From the NCBI GenBank assembly GCA_022575985.1, contig JAKSXM010000132.1, positions 14,260,001 to 14,324,000 on the forward strand: 64,000 bases of DNA, in the 5' to 3' direction. This document shows, one piece after another, positions 25,377 through 37,670 of the stretch. Position numbers and translations under genes: made by a program. Below the pieces are notes generated by a model. That model saw nothing but the letters and a program-made list of their open reading frames with translations. It ran no database searches and was not told the origin of the DNA. This DNA comes from Anagrus nilaparvatae. Taxonomy: Eukaryota > Arthropoda > Insecta > Hymenoptera > Mymaridae. Positions within the stretch are counted from its first letter, which is position 1; each line of letters starts with the position of its first letter.

Positions 25377-26790
25377 ATTTTAGTTAGACCAGACTTTGAC
25401 CTTCCATTCATTTTACAAACAGACGCAAGTAATGTAGGACTGGGAGCTGTATTAACACAGGTACCGGAAGGGGAAGAACGCGTCATAGCTTATGCAAGTA
25501 GGACTCTAACTGACCCAGAACGTAGCTACTTTACTACGGAATTGGAATGCTTAGCCGTTATTTGGACTGTAAAAAAATTCAGGGTGTATTTAGAAGGCAC
25601 CAGGTTTACTGTTATCACTGATCACAGTAATTTAAAGTGGCTACATAATTTAAAAAACCCAGCAGGTAGATTAGCTAGGTGGGCTATGAAACTTTTAGCT
25701 TACGATATAGAAATAGTACATCGCAAGGGTTCAGTGCATCAACTGCCGGATGCTTTGTTGCGTATGTATGAAAAGGATAGCGAAACCTTAGCTAATTTGG
25801 AAGAAATAAAAAGCTACTGATGAATCGGATGTTTGGTATGAAAATAAATTAATAGCAATTAAAAATGAACCGCATAAGTATAGGGAGTGGCAACCATAGA
25901 CACCGATGTTCGATGTCCGAACTGGACTTATGGGTAGTAGGATTATCGAACATCCATGGAGTATAGTAGCCGTAGATGTTATGGAATTTCTTAGAAGTAA
26001 GCGAGGATTTTCTTATCTGGTGGTATATCAAGATTTATTTACTAAGTGGGTTGAAATAAAATCTTGGGTAGGGCTACCGGTCAAACAATAAAAGAATCGT
26101 TTGACGAATTGATAATCACCAGATGGGGAGCTCCTCGAGTACTATTAAGTGACAATGGAACGGAATTTGTTAATAAAGTTATTGCAGATTTCGTTAAAGG
26201 TTACGACATACGTCATACGACTACGCCAGTTTATCACGCTCAGGCAAACCCTGTTGAAAGGGTTAATCGAGTCCTAAAAGCGATGATAGTAGCGTATATT
26301 GAACAAGACCATAGGGAATGGAACTTGCACCTACCGGAATTTTGTTTCGCTTACAACACTTCTAAGCATACAGCCACGGGATTAACCCCTGCTTTTCTGA
26401 ACTTCAGTCGCGAGCCCTTAATAAAAAATTCCCTAATTTACGAACTAGGAAGTGGTTGTGAAATCGAGCCTGGTAATGAACAAGATTGGGCCCAGAGGCT
26501 GTTCCGACTGTGCTATTAGAGGCTGGATCGTAGAAAATTTAGAAACAGCCCACCAAAGACAGTCTCGATATTACAACCGTCATCACCGACCTATGACCTA
26601 TAATTTAAAAGATAAGGTACTTTATCGCGATAATACTAAGTCATCAGCCGCTAAAAATGTATCGGCTAAATTGCTAAAGGAATATAAAGGACCTTATCAG
26701 GTTATCGAAGTAATATCTCCCTTAATTTATAACATAATGAACTCACAGCGAGTAGTACAAAAGCAAGTCCCAGATAAAAATAAATTTTTT
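25377..26790 (+). pseudogene. Ty3/Gypsy-type pol remnant: RNase H and integrase
   Basis: The reading opens in an RNase H domain: LQTDASNVGLGAVL, TELECLAVIW, VITDHSNLKWL and LPDALLRM supply its acidic residues. It stops at about 25,820. The integrase zinc-binding domain is largely deleted. The catalytic core follows with VDVME, LSDNGTEF and NPVERVNR as the D, D, E sites, broken by a frameshift near 26,070. After another frameshift near 26,500 comes a C-terminal part with KGPYQV. Protease and nearly all reverse transcriptase are missing. No LTR was identified on either side. The domain order and motifs fit Ty3/Gypsy elements. Confidence 0.85.
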
Positions 26791-26969
26791 TTTTGCTTTT
26801 GCTTGCGTATTTTCCCGCTTGTAGTACTTAGTGCACTTACTCTCTATGTAGATCTAACGCTTTTCTTTTATAAAATAATTTTTTTTATTTTTTGGGATTA
26901 TCGTTATACAAGGTTTATCGGTTTTAGGTAACGGCAACTTTTACAAGACCAAACTTACAAGTAGTAGAA

Positions 26970-28204
26970 ATGGAGGCCGATACCAGCGGCATTCTAGACG
27001 AAATACTGGCAGCAAGTAGAAATGTCGAGGAAATTGTACTCGAAGATGATCAGAGCATCAACGAAATTGACTTGAATGAAGAAGATGATGGTCGTCCCGT
27101 ACATTTGGGAGATCCAGTTTTTTACAGGGAGGAAGAAAATCCTCCAGAAAATGACATACAAGATGACGACACCGTATCGTTACCAGAAGGGGAAAGTTCT
27201 ACCTCGGAGGAAGAAAACATCAATATACAGCCCAAAGAAATAGCCGGGGATTCAATTGAAGAAAGAGCTCTAGTACCAGCAGAGCCAGTAATAATTGATT
27301 TGGCCGATGAGGATGAAGAATTAGCCGGAGAAATCAGGAATATTAACCAAATTGACGATTACTATGAGTTCTGCGAAGAAGTGATAAGAGAATTCATGAA
27401 TGTCGAGGTTCCTAACAGTTACGAACCTATCACTGAATCAATAACACCACCACTTCAACCTCCACCTTAATTAGGACTACAGACGGTCACCCACCAGAGC
27501 TTCATGGTAGTACCACCATACATACCATCAACATTTCCACCTCCATATATACCTGCACCATACATGAGCTATCTAATCATGCAAGTGCAACAGCAATATC
27601 AGCCACTAGAAAATCATATGTGGCCAATAGCTCAATATCGGCCGGGGATGATTTTACCACCACCACCAATACAACAGACTCAACAACCACCACTAGCAAT
27701 ACAACAAGCCACGCCACCAATACAACAAGCACCACCACCAATACATCAGACTCAACAAGCACCATCACTTACTAGGCAAGCTCAGCCAGAAATAATAACC
27801 ACTAATGCTCCTTCTAGCTCATCATTATCAAGTAACAATAATCATGGTGGACCCAGACATCGCCACCTAGACCCACCTTCTAGTTTCGTGGGATGGCACG
27901 AAATAAATAGGGAAATGGTGTACGTGGGAGCACCCAACAAGGAATGTTGGAATTGTGGAGACAAACACCCTTACCCTAGATGTCCTCGGAAATACCGAGG
28001 CGTATATGAGAACATTTTTTGGGCTGCGGATTAAAGAACGTTACGAAGCGTACTTGCCCAAGGTGCGTAGATGAATATAAAAATGCTGGCCCTTTTATAC
28101 GATCCAAAGATCGTAACATCTCAAGAGGCATAAGGTTGTCTTACCAAGAAAGACAAGAAGAACGGCGTTACCGGAACAGCTATTTCGGAAATAGACGCTT
28201 TTAA
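26970..28204 (+). pseudogene. Second gag-like remnant with zinc knuckles
   Basis: One frame runs from 26970, is cut by a TAA at 27468-27470, and resumes to 28034. The first half is strongly acidic (many Glu and Asp), the second is Pro/Gln-rich. It ends in a zinc-knuckle-like CWNCGDKHPYPRC, spaced C-x2-C-x3-H-x4-C. A frameshift near 28,017 leads into GCGLKNVTKRTCPRC, the usual second Cys cluster in insect Gag proteins. It lies downstream of the integrase on the same strand, not where a single complete element would have it. It could be the start of another copy, or a moved fragment of the same element. Confidence 0.65.
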
Positions 28205-28780
28205 GAAATAAAGTTTTTTTTTGCGTTTTGTTTTATATAAGTGTAAGACACTACACTTTAGTGAAAATGTTTAATTATAAAATTTTTTTTTTGTGTAAAA
28301 TTTTACATGATGTAAGTTGTGTTAATTAAAGTGTAAAAATCTATACTTATAGTCTAAAGGATTCTAAAAAAAAATTTTTATGTATTATTTCAAATTTAAT
28401 AAAGATATAATTGTTAAGGTACGTTTACATAAGGCAATAAGGCAATAGCTAAAACATTGCGGCAATATTGTTGAATTTTTTGAACAATATTGCACATGAA
28501 CATGTGCGTACACGATAAAAAGTAAAGCATGAACGATAAAATGTACTGCTTATAATTTTTTGTGCATAAATTTAAATTATATATTATTAATTAATTAAAT
28601 TAAGAATATACAAAAATAAAAAAATATTAGTTAGAATAAAATTAATTTTTATATTATAAAATACTAATGCCAAATTAATTTATAGGTTATCTAGTATAGG
28701 ATATATAACAACTTATAGTCTAAGCGTTTTCATGAATTGCAAATTTTGGACTAAAATTTATTTTTTTTAATAATTCAATA

Positions 28781-30167
28781 ATGAATGAACAGAATTTATT
28801 TGAAGCAAATTAGTCTGGTTTAGAAAGTCATCAGGGTCAATATACATGTGGTTTATGTGGAAACTATTCTTTGTATGCGAATATTCTAAGGCACTGTTGC
28901 ATAATAAAATATAATTCTTGTCCTGGACAAGTATATATTGACTATAATACAAAATTTCTACCCTTTAACAGGTAAAAATGTTTATATTAACATTATTTAC
29001 AAAAATTAATTAAAAAACTTTTTATAGATGACAATTGTCATTATATTAATGTTTTGCTCAACGAAAACATTACTTTATGCAAGAAAAATATATCTACGGG
29101 TGAAATTTTTACATTGAATCTCAATGATTCAATTTCAGACAATGTTAGCGATGATGAGATATCCTTAATTAACAATAACGAGGTAAAAAGTACTAAGGGT
29201 AAAAAAAGGAATGCATCTGTTACAAAGAAGTCTAAGACAAGTACTTCTGGTTTACGTGCTGAACAAGCAGAATTCAATTTGAATTTTACGCATGAAAAAC
29301 TCATATCGCGATAAGTGAGCAACCGTTTATTTTCAATTTTAAGTTAAAGCCAAATAGGGATCAAACCCAAGCTGCATGGACAGCAGTAACCAATGAAATA
29401 TATACTGGAAATGAAGGTAATAAACATTTATTTTTACAGTTAATTGAAAAAACTATTTAAACGTTAAATTTTACTTTAGACTTGTCTGACAAAGCTTTTC
29501 AAGCTTTAATGCAAAAAACAAAAAATAGATGGAGGAACATTTGACTGCGTATGACCAATATCGTGGACAATTGAGAAAATCGCAAGTAAGCGGGGCTGCT
29601 GCTATAGCTCTGAAAGAGTATAAATATGCTAAATTCTTAGATTTTTTGCATGAAACAGACTTACAAGACAAAGCCACAAAAACTTCCGTTGAAGATGACC
29701 AGCCTATTGAAGAAAGTGTAGAAAAAAAGCAGATTCCGAAAATCTGGATCCAAATAATGATAATAATGTTGGGTTAAAAAGAAATTTGTGCCATGAATCA
29801 GATGGTCCAAGTGAGTAACAACAACGTTTAAAAAAGAAATTAATACTTTTTTTTTTTAATTTAATGTAAATTTTGTTTTATTTATGAAAAAAAAATAAGT
29901 AAAGAAGAAGCTCTTAGTGACATAGCAATGGCTCTAAAAAATAATCAAATTGAAATAAAATTACCCGATTTATCAAATATTGGATCTACTTCAAATTTAC
30001 CTCCACCACCACCTTCTGATGGAGTATCAGGGTTTTTGATTAAGCTAGAAGATGATCTTAGAAAATTAAATGAAGAGCAAAGAACTGATATCATCTTTAA
30101 AATCGAAATGTTAATATATCACATTAAGACTGGAAAGCCAATGCCATCTCCTTTTTTTTTAAATTAG
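28781..30167 (+). pseudogene. Harbinger companion protein (Myb/MADF-like), broken
   Basis: Pieces of one accessory gene lie at about 28,800-28,975, 29,030-29,420, 29,480-29,780 and 29,900-30,167. The middle contains a stretch with three spaced tryptophans (QAAWTAVTNEI, then KNRWRN), as in Myb/SANT-like or MADF-like DNA-binding domains of Harbinger accessory proteins. A frameshift near 29,535 separates KNRWRN from a downstream helical part (YDQYRGQLRKSQVSGAAAIA). The last piece has a Pro run and a C-terminal helix. An early in-frame TAG sits in the first piece near 28,812. In the family this protein helps the transposase reach the nucleus and the element ends. The exon structure is tentative. 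Confidence 0.6.
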
Positions 30168-30826
30168 TATAAAAATAAAAAAAAAAAAATTATGTAAGTT
30201 TAATATTTTTTTTCATGTCTAATATTTCTAACGAGTACAAAGATATATTACAGTATTTTAAAATGTAAGATTGTATTGTTCGTTAAGACTAGTTAGTCAG
30301 GAGCTTAAGCTTCGTATAGTCAACTAAAAAGTATTACAATTTGCTAGTCTGTAATGTAAACTGTCAGGTTGCTTTGCATAAATTTTCAAGCAAAATTTGT
30401 ACCTTAAGTATATGTAATGTGATTTATCTGGAAAATGAATCATGCAAGGAAAATTCAAGCAGACCAATCTAACAGTATAAAAGTAATAAAGAAATGTTAC
30501 CTTAAATTAATTAGTTAAAATTAATTTATGTTATTAAAATGTAAGCTTTTTTTAATAGATACATATCTTACTTTAATAATGTTAATATAGGCATAATAAT
30601 TATATTAGAAAAAAAGACACCAAAATTTACTTTTTATATAATTAATAATTTAACATAAATTTTATTTAATATTTAGCAATTATAATGTAAAAAAAAAAAG
30701 GACAATGAGTAAATATTTACTTATAAATACATAAACAATAATATAATTAAAGCTACAATTTATTGTAATGATACATTAAATGTATACTCTTATTTTAATT
30801 AAATAAATTCATTAAAAAATCAGATT

Positions 30827-32258
30827 TTATATATATCTATACTGCCAATCCAGATCTCCATCCGTGCTAAAATAATCACAAAATTGCTCACGAATATTGA
30901 AAACAATATTTGTATAAGAATTTCCAGAAACCTTTGTAACATCTTGTGACGCACCTGCGTGTAAACTTCTCCAACTTCCATTAATTACATTACCTGATGG
31001 GCCTTCTCTATCAACATCATGATGATTTACATATAGCAGATTTGGATTTTTGAAATCATTTATGCGTAGAAAGTTATGTAAACAAACTGTAGCTTGTACA
31101 ATACTTTCTACAGTTGATACGTTAGCTTCAATGGGTTTTCTGAAAATTCTCCATTTGCTTGCGAGTATGCCAAAAGAATTTTCTATAAGCCTTCTTGCTC
31201 TGCTCAAACGATAGTTGTAGACTCTGCGTTCCAAGTTTAAATTATTTCTTGGGCAAGGCCTCATCAGGTAATGTTTTAATGGAAATGCTTCGTCCCCTAC
31301 TAAGGCATAAGGAAATTTGTAGCTGTTTCTATTGTTTCTTTTGTAGCTGTAACTATTTGAGTAGGTGGAGGTACATTCATTTTATCGGAGTCAAATTTAA
31401 CACCTATTAGCGAATCCTTGAAAATTCCACCATCGCTTCGACGCCCATAAGCTCCAATATCAACCATAATAAATAAATATTGTCCATCGCAAATTGCAAG
31501 AAGTACAATACTATGAGAACCTTTATAAATGTAGAACTCTAACCCAGCATTATCTGGACACTAAAATAATTAAAATATTTTTTTTAAGTTTGTTATGTAT
31601 TTTAAAATAATTCATATTATCCTACAATAACTTACTTCAATAATAACATGTTTTCCATCAATGCAACCAATACAATGAGGGAACTGCCACAATATAGAAA
31701 ATTGATCAGCAATTTGTAACCACTTTTCCATACTTATTCTCGAAAAAACAATTGGCTTCAATTTTGACCAAATAACTGAACAAGTTTCCCTAATAACGGA
31801 ACTCACTCTTGGCACTGAAACTATATATTGATAATGAATTGAGTGCATTGAGTCTCCTGAAGCTAAGTACCTTGAAAGAAATAAAAGAAACAATTGATCT
31901 TGCTAGATTAATTGTAAATAATAAGTATTTGATAAGCTTATAATTATAAATACCTTAAGGTCAGACATAATCTTTCAGCAGCTTCTATCGCATTTCTTAA
32001 TTTTGAGCGTTTTGTTATATCTGGACCAACAATATTAAATAATTCTTCAAACTTTGTTCTTGTCATTCTAAAATAATTAAAAAATCTTAAGTCCTCCAGA
32101 CCTGGTAAAAGAGCTTTGTAAAATCCATGCTCATCATGTAATTCAAGAAATTTTGATTTCCAACAAGTTTGTTTCTTGTATGATCTCTCTAGTAGTAATG
32201 AAGTGCCTACATAGGCAGCTAATTTTCTTTTTTTATAAATATTTATTGCACCAGCCAC
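30827..32258 (-). pseudogene. PIF/Harbinger transposase (DDE nuclease), frameshifted
   Basis: Exons on the minus strand are about 32258-31954, 31870-31636 and 31560-30827. The first two join as LTLRYLASGDSMHSIHY, the well-conserved start of the Harbinger nuclease. Acidic catalytic sites are visible: Asp in CIGCIDGKHV, Asp in VGDEAFPL and Glu in RRLIENSFGIL, followed by KWRIF. Between exon 3 start and VGDEAF, near 31,315, the frame slips by one base, giving TAG TAG in the upstream frame. Apart from this the protein is near full length for the family. The N-terminal helix-turn-helix-like part lies in exon 1. Confidence 0.85.
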
Positions 32259-32423
32259 ATTATTAATTTAAAAAGGTTTTAAGTTATATAAATTTTTAAA
32301 CTGCAGATTCTTTTATCTCTGACTTTGTTTTGCTGACATATAAGGTTAGGATAGAAATATTTATAAACAAAGGGGCGGAACAAAAAATATTGCTGCAATA
32401 TATTGCTTTATGTAAACGTACCT

Positions 32424-32890
32424 TTATCCTACTAAATTAATCCTTTTGTTGGAGTATCGGCATAAATATTATGCATATTAGTTAATAAACATAAAATCTT
32501 TCTTCATATTTAAATAAATGTATAAATCTGGAATATCGGCGTTTCAAAACGCATATATAATTTAACCAAATTTTTTTTCACATGCTGAAAATAGAAGCAG
32601 CAAATTTTAGAGTAATATAAATTAGGTTAGGTTTAAGAATTGATAATAAAATAAGATTCTTTTGCCACTGATTCGGGTTAAAAACTTTAAGGGTTGTTTT
32701 TATATATTAAGGGTTAAATTAGTTCACTTTAGGTTCGGGGTTATCTTAATTTAATTAACAAATTTTTTTGGTAAAATAATATATAAAATTTTTTTTATTT
32801 AAAAACTTCGCGTTTTCATGAATTGGATATACGATCGTACTGGCCTCTGAAGGCGAGGTTCAGTAGCTTTAGAGAGAGCCTCTTAGGACT
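32424..32890. other. Gene-free spacer up to the inverted-duplication breakpoint
   Basis: No gene is seen. The spacer ends where the right arm begins, near 32,890, within what corresponds to exon 4 of the second lipase gene. Confidence 0.5.
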
Positions 32891-34461
32891 TGGGCTACAA
32901 TTTGAGAATGGTTCAAACCGTGCATCACATATTTTCCATAAAATCCAACTTCACTATTAATTGACTCAGAAAAATATATATAAGCTCGACTGTGTGAGCA
33001 AGGTATTTTTTTGGATCACTGCATCCAATTTGAATCATACCACCATTTATATAAAAATCAGCAATACCAACAAGATCCCATATACCTAAAGTATTGCCGG
33101 TTGTATGAATTATTTCAACATTCCTAGCATAAGTTTTAGATATTCTTGTACCAGAAGTCCCAACATAAAACCATGGCAATGCTGGATCCAGAGCTATAAA
33201 GAATTAAATTTTCTTTATTTAATCTAATGTTATTAAATTAAATTTCTCTTAATTACCATACAGAAAATTTATCTTTTCTTTAGCGCTGTGGCCACTTATT
33301 CCAGCCACATGAGCTCCAAGTGAATGGCCAACCAGTGTAGTAATATTCGAATTCATTCCTTGTGTTACCAAAAAATCAACCATTCGAGCAACATGCTTTC
33401 CAACGCCTCGAACCTGATTGGCACAATAAATGTAATTCCAATTGTTAGCTATAGAACCCCAGTCAACTGTTATAACATTGTAATCACCTTATTTCAAGTA
33501 TGCTGAAAAAAAATTTTATTATTCAAATATATATTTATGCTACCATTTCAATTTACCATTTTTTACAAGTTGACATGCTGGACTTTGTTCAGAATTCATC
33601 CAACCATGAGCAACAATAACAGTTTTTCTTTCTGCTTAAAGCTTGAGTTTTTCAAACTATTAGCATTTCCAAGAATTATTTTTTGACCAGCTGGATTGTC
33701 TATCGAATAAAGTGTAAAAATGACAGATTTCGTATAATTGACAAACATATCTAAAACATTTGGAAGTTCAAAAGAAACTGGAACCAGATTTCCATAATCA
33801 TCATAAACATAGAGACCATCAGGATCAATATTTTCAATGGAAACATTAATTACTTAACGATTAGTAACTTTTCCAAAATTATTGTCATAAGTGAAAAACG
33901 AAATTTTTATTTGGTATGATTCTGAAAACTATAAATAAATTTTATAGCAATTATTTTTCTATATTTCTCCATATTTTTATTGCATTTAATAAAATAGGCG
34001 TAAAAAAGGGATGTGGGGTTACCTAAATTTTCGGGTAGACGATCCGAAATATTAAATATTTCGGGTTTACCAGAAACCCGACCAGGTCTAAAAAATCGGG
34101 TAAACACGTACCCCTAATTAAAACCATTATTATTATAAATAATAAAACGCTTCTTTGTACTTTTTGTGATTGTCCATAAAAAAGAATTCTGCTCCCAATT
34201 GCAATTTACGTACAATTCGGGCCATTCTTTATTTTTCTTTTTTTCTAATTTTGTTTTTAAGGATTTAGGCTCACTTCTGTTTATAATTTTTAACAGTTTT
34301 TGAAAAAGAAGAAGAATTTGTTGACGAATTTATACAAGATTCTAACACTAGCATTAACACATGTAAAAACTGCAAAAAAATATATTAATTAATAATTTTT
34401 GTATCTCACCTTTAAAACAACAGGTAAAAATGAATAAAAATATAATTTTTTAAAAATACAT
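32891..34461 (-). pseudogene. Broken lipase, right-arm copy 2 (counterpart of 3923-5746)
   Basis: All four exons can be aligned to the intact left-arm gene. Defects are many. Exon 1 reads Met-Tyr-Phe-stop because of a shifted T/A run at about 34,450. Exon 2 has a TAA after Thr-Asn-Arg near 33,856, and loses a C near 33,637. Exon 3 has a TAA after AYLK near 33,490. Exon 4 has two extra A's after SDPK near 33,005, and is cut off about 35 residues before the normal end by the duplication breakpoint. GHSLGAH and LDPALPWF remain recognisable. It cannot make an enzyme. Confidence 0.92.
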
Positions 34462-35971
34462 TTTTATAAATAATAAAAATTACAAAAAAAAAAATATTAT
34501 GACTTTTTAATTCAAATTATCATATTATGTTTATTTTATAACAAAAAATTATATTTTTCAAACAACTGGTTTGAATTTTAGCATAATATTAAAATTTTAC
34601 AATATGAATATAGGCAAATTATTTAAAACTTATCAAAAAACTTATTATTGTAAGTATTGTAAAAATTTACCTGTACAAGAAAATGATAATGTGGAGAAAA
34701 AAAATTGTGATAAAAAAATAATTAAATAAAATTTATTTTTTTAAAATAAATTATTAATATTTTACATGATATTAATATTTTACATATGATAACTTACTTT
34801 TTTTTCAAATAATTATTTTATTGCTCTATTTTTTTATTAAGATTCCTTGAATTATAATATTCTTATCGAAGTATTAATTTTAAATAAATTATTAGCAAAC
34901 ATAATTAGTGAGAAAATGTAAATTTTTTTAATAATTCTTAATTTCTATATATCAGAAGTCATCTTAGAGCATTATTTTAATAATTTAGAAATTTAAAACT
35001 GAGATATTTCGATCATATTATTTATTTATAATAATTTTTTAATCAAAGAGTCTTCGGGATTTGGAAACAGAAAATAAAAAAAAATAAATACATTAAAAAT
35101 GTTTATTTATTAAAACAAATACATGTTAAATTTTTGTAAATTTTGGATAATAAATGCAAAGATTTCTAGGTCCGGGCACTTTGGATCAAAATTCTGCTTG
35201 GCTAATACTTAAGATCATTTAATTTTAGGGCAAAGTACCGGATTTTTCACTAAACCTTTTCAGTAATAAGTTACAGCTAATTGTTTATAAAAAAAATCTC
35301 CAAGATAAATAATTAACTGTAACTCATTACTGAAAAGGTTTAGTGAAAAATGCGGTAATTTCCCCTAAAATTGAATAATCTTCATTATGAGAATTCGAAG
35401 CTTAAGAAATTTATGACATAATATTTAACATATCGTATTTATTTGCAATTTTCTTTTTTTAATTTTTTGTTTACAAATTCAAAAAATCATCGACTCTTTT
35501 ATTAAAAAATTATTAAAAATAAATAATATATTGTTGAAATATCTCAGTTCCATAATGTGCTACACTACTAAAAACAATGGATGATTGTTTCAAGTTTTAT
35601 GGAACATTAGCGGGGGCCAAAAATGTTTTTAAAAGTAGAGAAATATGTGGGGGGGGGGGTCAAATAGAATTAGTATATTATATCATGGGCTTACAATAAT
35701 TTGGTACAGGGATTTAGAATAATTTTGATGCACTTAGAACACTTTAGGTTATAGCCTTAGAATTATTTGAATTTAATTTTGCTTAAAACTGTTATAAGTT
35801 AAAATAAAATGTTCCAAACTCGTGGTTGATTATGTGAATACACAAAACAATTATTTATTTAATTTTTTTAAAGCGTAAATTAGGAACAAAATAAAAAAGT
35901 TTTTTAATTTTCAAATGAAATAAAATTATAAGTTCCAAAGTTTATTGTAAAAAATAAAAGTAAAATTATAT
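34462..35971. other. Intergenic in right arm; small foldback and G run
   Basis: No gene is seen. A 149-base foldback is at 35223-35371. A run of ten G's lies at about 35,650-35,659, unusual in such AT-rich DNA. Part of the stretch (34,970-35,120) matches 2,160-2,330. Confidence 0.55.
35223..35371. mobile_element. Short foldback element, 149 bases
   Basis: The arms pair over about 55 bases: TTTTTCACTAAACCTTTTCA on the left with TGAAAAGGTTTAGTGAAAAA on the right, closed by an AT-rich loop. It is not seen at the matching position in the left arm. It may be a miniature transposon or a stable hairpin. Confidence 0.65.
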
Positions 35972-37241
35972 TTAAATTGATTCTTGAGCGAATGGAAATT
36001 TAAATCCTGTTGTAAAATAAGCGTAGCCTTTTTCTTCTATTTTATCCTTAATTCCACCCATTTTCATTATTGGGCCTTTACAGTATCCAAAAAATCCTAA
36101 TAGTCCTTTGCATTTTTTCCCATAAAATCCAATATCACTATTTATAGATTCAGCAAATAATTCATAAGCTCTGCTGTGTGAACATGGTACTTCTGGAGCA
36201 CTACACCCAACTTGATCCTCTCCTCCATTAGGATAAAAATCTGTATCTCCGATGGCATCCCAGAAACCCATTCGTTTACCATTCGTATGAATTATTTCAA
36301 CATTGTCAGCATCAGTGTTAGATATTCTACCACCACTCCTTTGGAGATAAAACCATGGTAATGCAGGATCTAAACCTAAAGTAATCGATTTTTTTTTTAT
36401 TTATAAATGTGGCAACAATTTTCATACGTACCGTAAATAAAATTAACTTTCGGTTGCGTGTGATGACCAGCTATTCCGACTATGTGGGCTCCAAGAGAAT
36501 GACCAATTAAAGTAGTAGTTTTAGGATTCATCCTTTGTGCTATTAAAATTTTTAGAACTTGAGCAACTTGTTTCCCAATATTCTCTACTTGTACAGAACT
36601 CATTACATAGTTCCAATTTTTTGCGATTATACTCCAATCAACAGCTATTACATTGTAATAATCTCTTTTTAAGTATGCTGAAATTTTAAATTTTTATTTC
36701 TGTAAGTTAAAAATAATTTCATTATTTAGAAAATTAAAATACTTACCATCCTTAACAAGCTGGCAAGATGGGTTCCTTTCAGAATTCATCCACCCATGAG
36801 TAACAAAAACTGTTTTTCTTTCAGGCTTAAAATTTGAGTCCTTGAAACTCTCTAAATTTTCAAAATTCAAAATTTCACCAGCTGGGTTCTCTCTTGTATA
36901 AAGTTTATAAAAAATAAATTTTTTTATATCTTTTAAAATGTATAAAGAAGATGGAATCCACCAATCAACTGGTACAACATCTCCGTCGTCATCATAAACG
37001 TAATAACCATCAGTTACAATATTTCTTAAGTTTAATTCGATTTCATTTTTACCAGTAACGTTACCAAAATTTTCGTCGTATACGAATTCCTGCATAGTTA
37101 CTAATATTGACTCTAAATAAAAAAATCGCAAATTATTTGGGCCCCTAGTTGTTAATATAAAATATTTAAAAAAATATTTTTTTTACCTTGAATAAACACA
37201 CTAAAAATTAAAATAATAAAAAAAATTTTTTTCAAATACAT
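35972..37241 (-). CDS. Secreted phospholipase A1-like lipase, intact right-arm copy 1 (356 aa)
   Basis: Minus-strand exons are 37241-37187, 37112-36747, 36677-36432 and 36375-35972 (1071 bases). Introns are only 56-74 bases. The signal peptide is MYLKKIFFIILIFSVFIQ. An acidic region follows with FVYDENFGNV and YVYDDDGDVVPVDW. The lipase fold keeps the oxyanion-region motif THGWMNSE, Ser201 (GHSLGAH), Asp225 (GLDPALPWF) and His289 (CSHSRA). The lid between Cys280 and Cys287 has six residues, the short phospholipase A1-like form. Every exon length equals that of the intact left-arm copy 2. It is the functional partner of the broken left-arm copy at 645-1938. Secretion and phospholipid cleavage are inferred from the family; venom or gut use cannot be told. 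Confidence 0.9.
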
Positions 37242-37670
37242 TTTTATGTAATTGGAATAAATTGTATATTTAAAACATCTTACTTTTTGTTAATTATTGA
37301 ATTATTATAAATTATAATTGTTAATCACTTTTTTAAGACTAACCAATTCAAGCATTATTATCTAAAATTTAAAATAATTTTTTATTTTCATGCAATAGAT
37401 AATAAAATTTGATTAATAAAAATTAATATTTTAATGATGATTTTCAAAATTTTATTTAAATTTATAGTAACTTCTTATTTTTGAACCCGGGGAAAAAAAT
37501 TATTGATATATAAACGTAATTAATATATATTATAAACGTTATGTATTATAAACGTTATTAATATATAACTTAACAATAATTTAACAATATTAAAATTAGG
37601 TTGTGAATAATTTTTTAGTAGCATAGTCTAAATTTAACAATCTAAGTTGATCGATTTTTGGATTTGATTA

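Larger units (their letters stand above)
28417..32423. mobile_element. PIF/Harbinger DNA transposon, 4.0 kb with both ends
   Basis: The ends are inverted repeats beginning AGGTACGTTTACATAA. The left end starts at 28417 and the right end stops at 32423. Both are flanked by TTA (28414-28416 and 32424-32426), the expected 3-base target duplication of PIF/Harbinger elements. Inside are a transposase on the minus strand and a companion ORF on the plus strand, the two-gene layout of the superfamily. Repeated GCAATA motifs lie just inside both ends. The transposase has a frameshift, so this copy is probably inactive. Confidence 0.9.

Noticed and set aside
29041..29322. Minus-strand ORF opposite the Harbinger companion gene
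   Set aside because: It is the antisense shadow of the plus-strand reading frame at 29054-29314.
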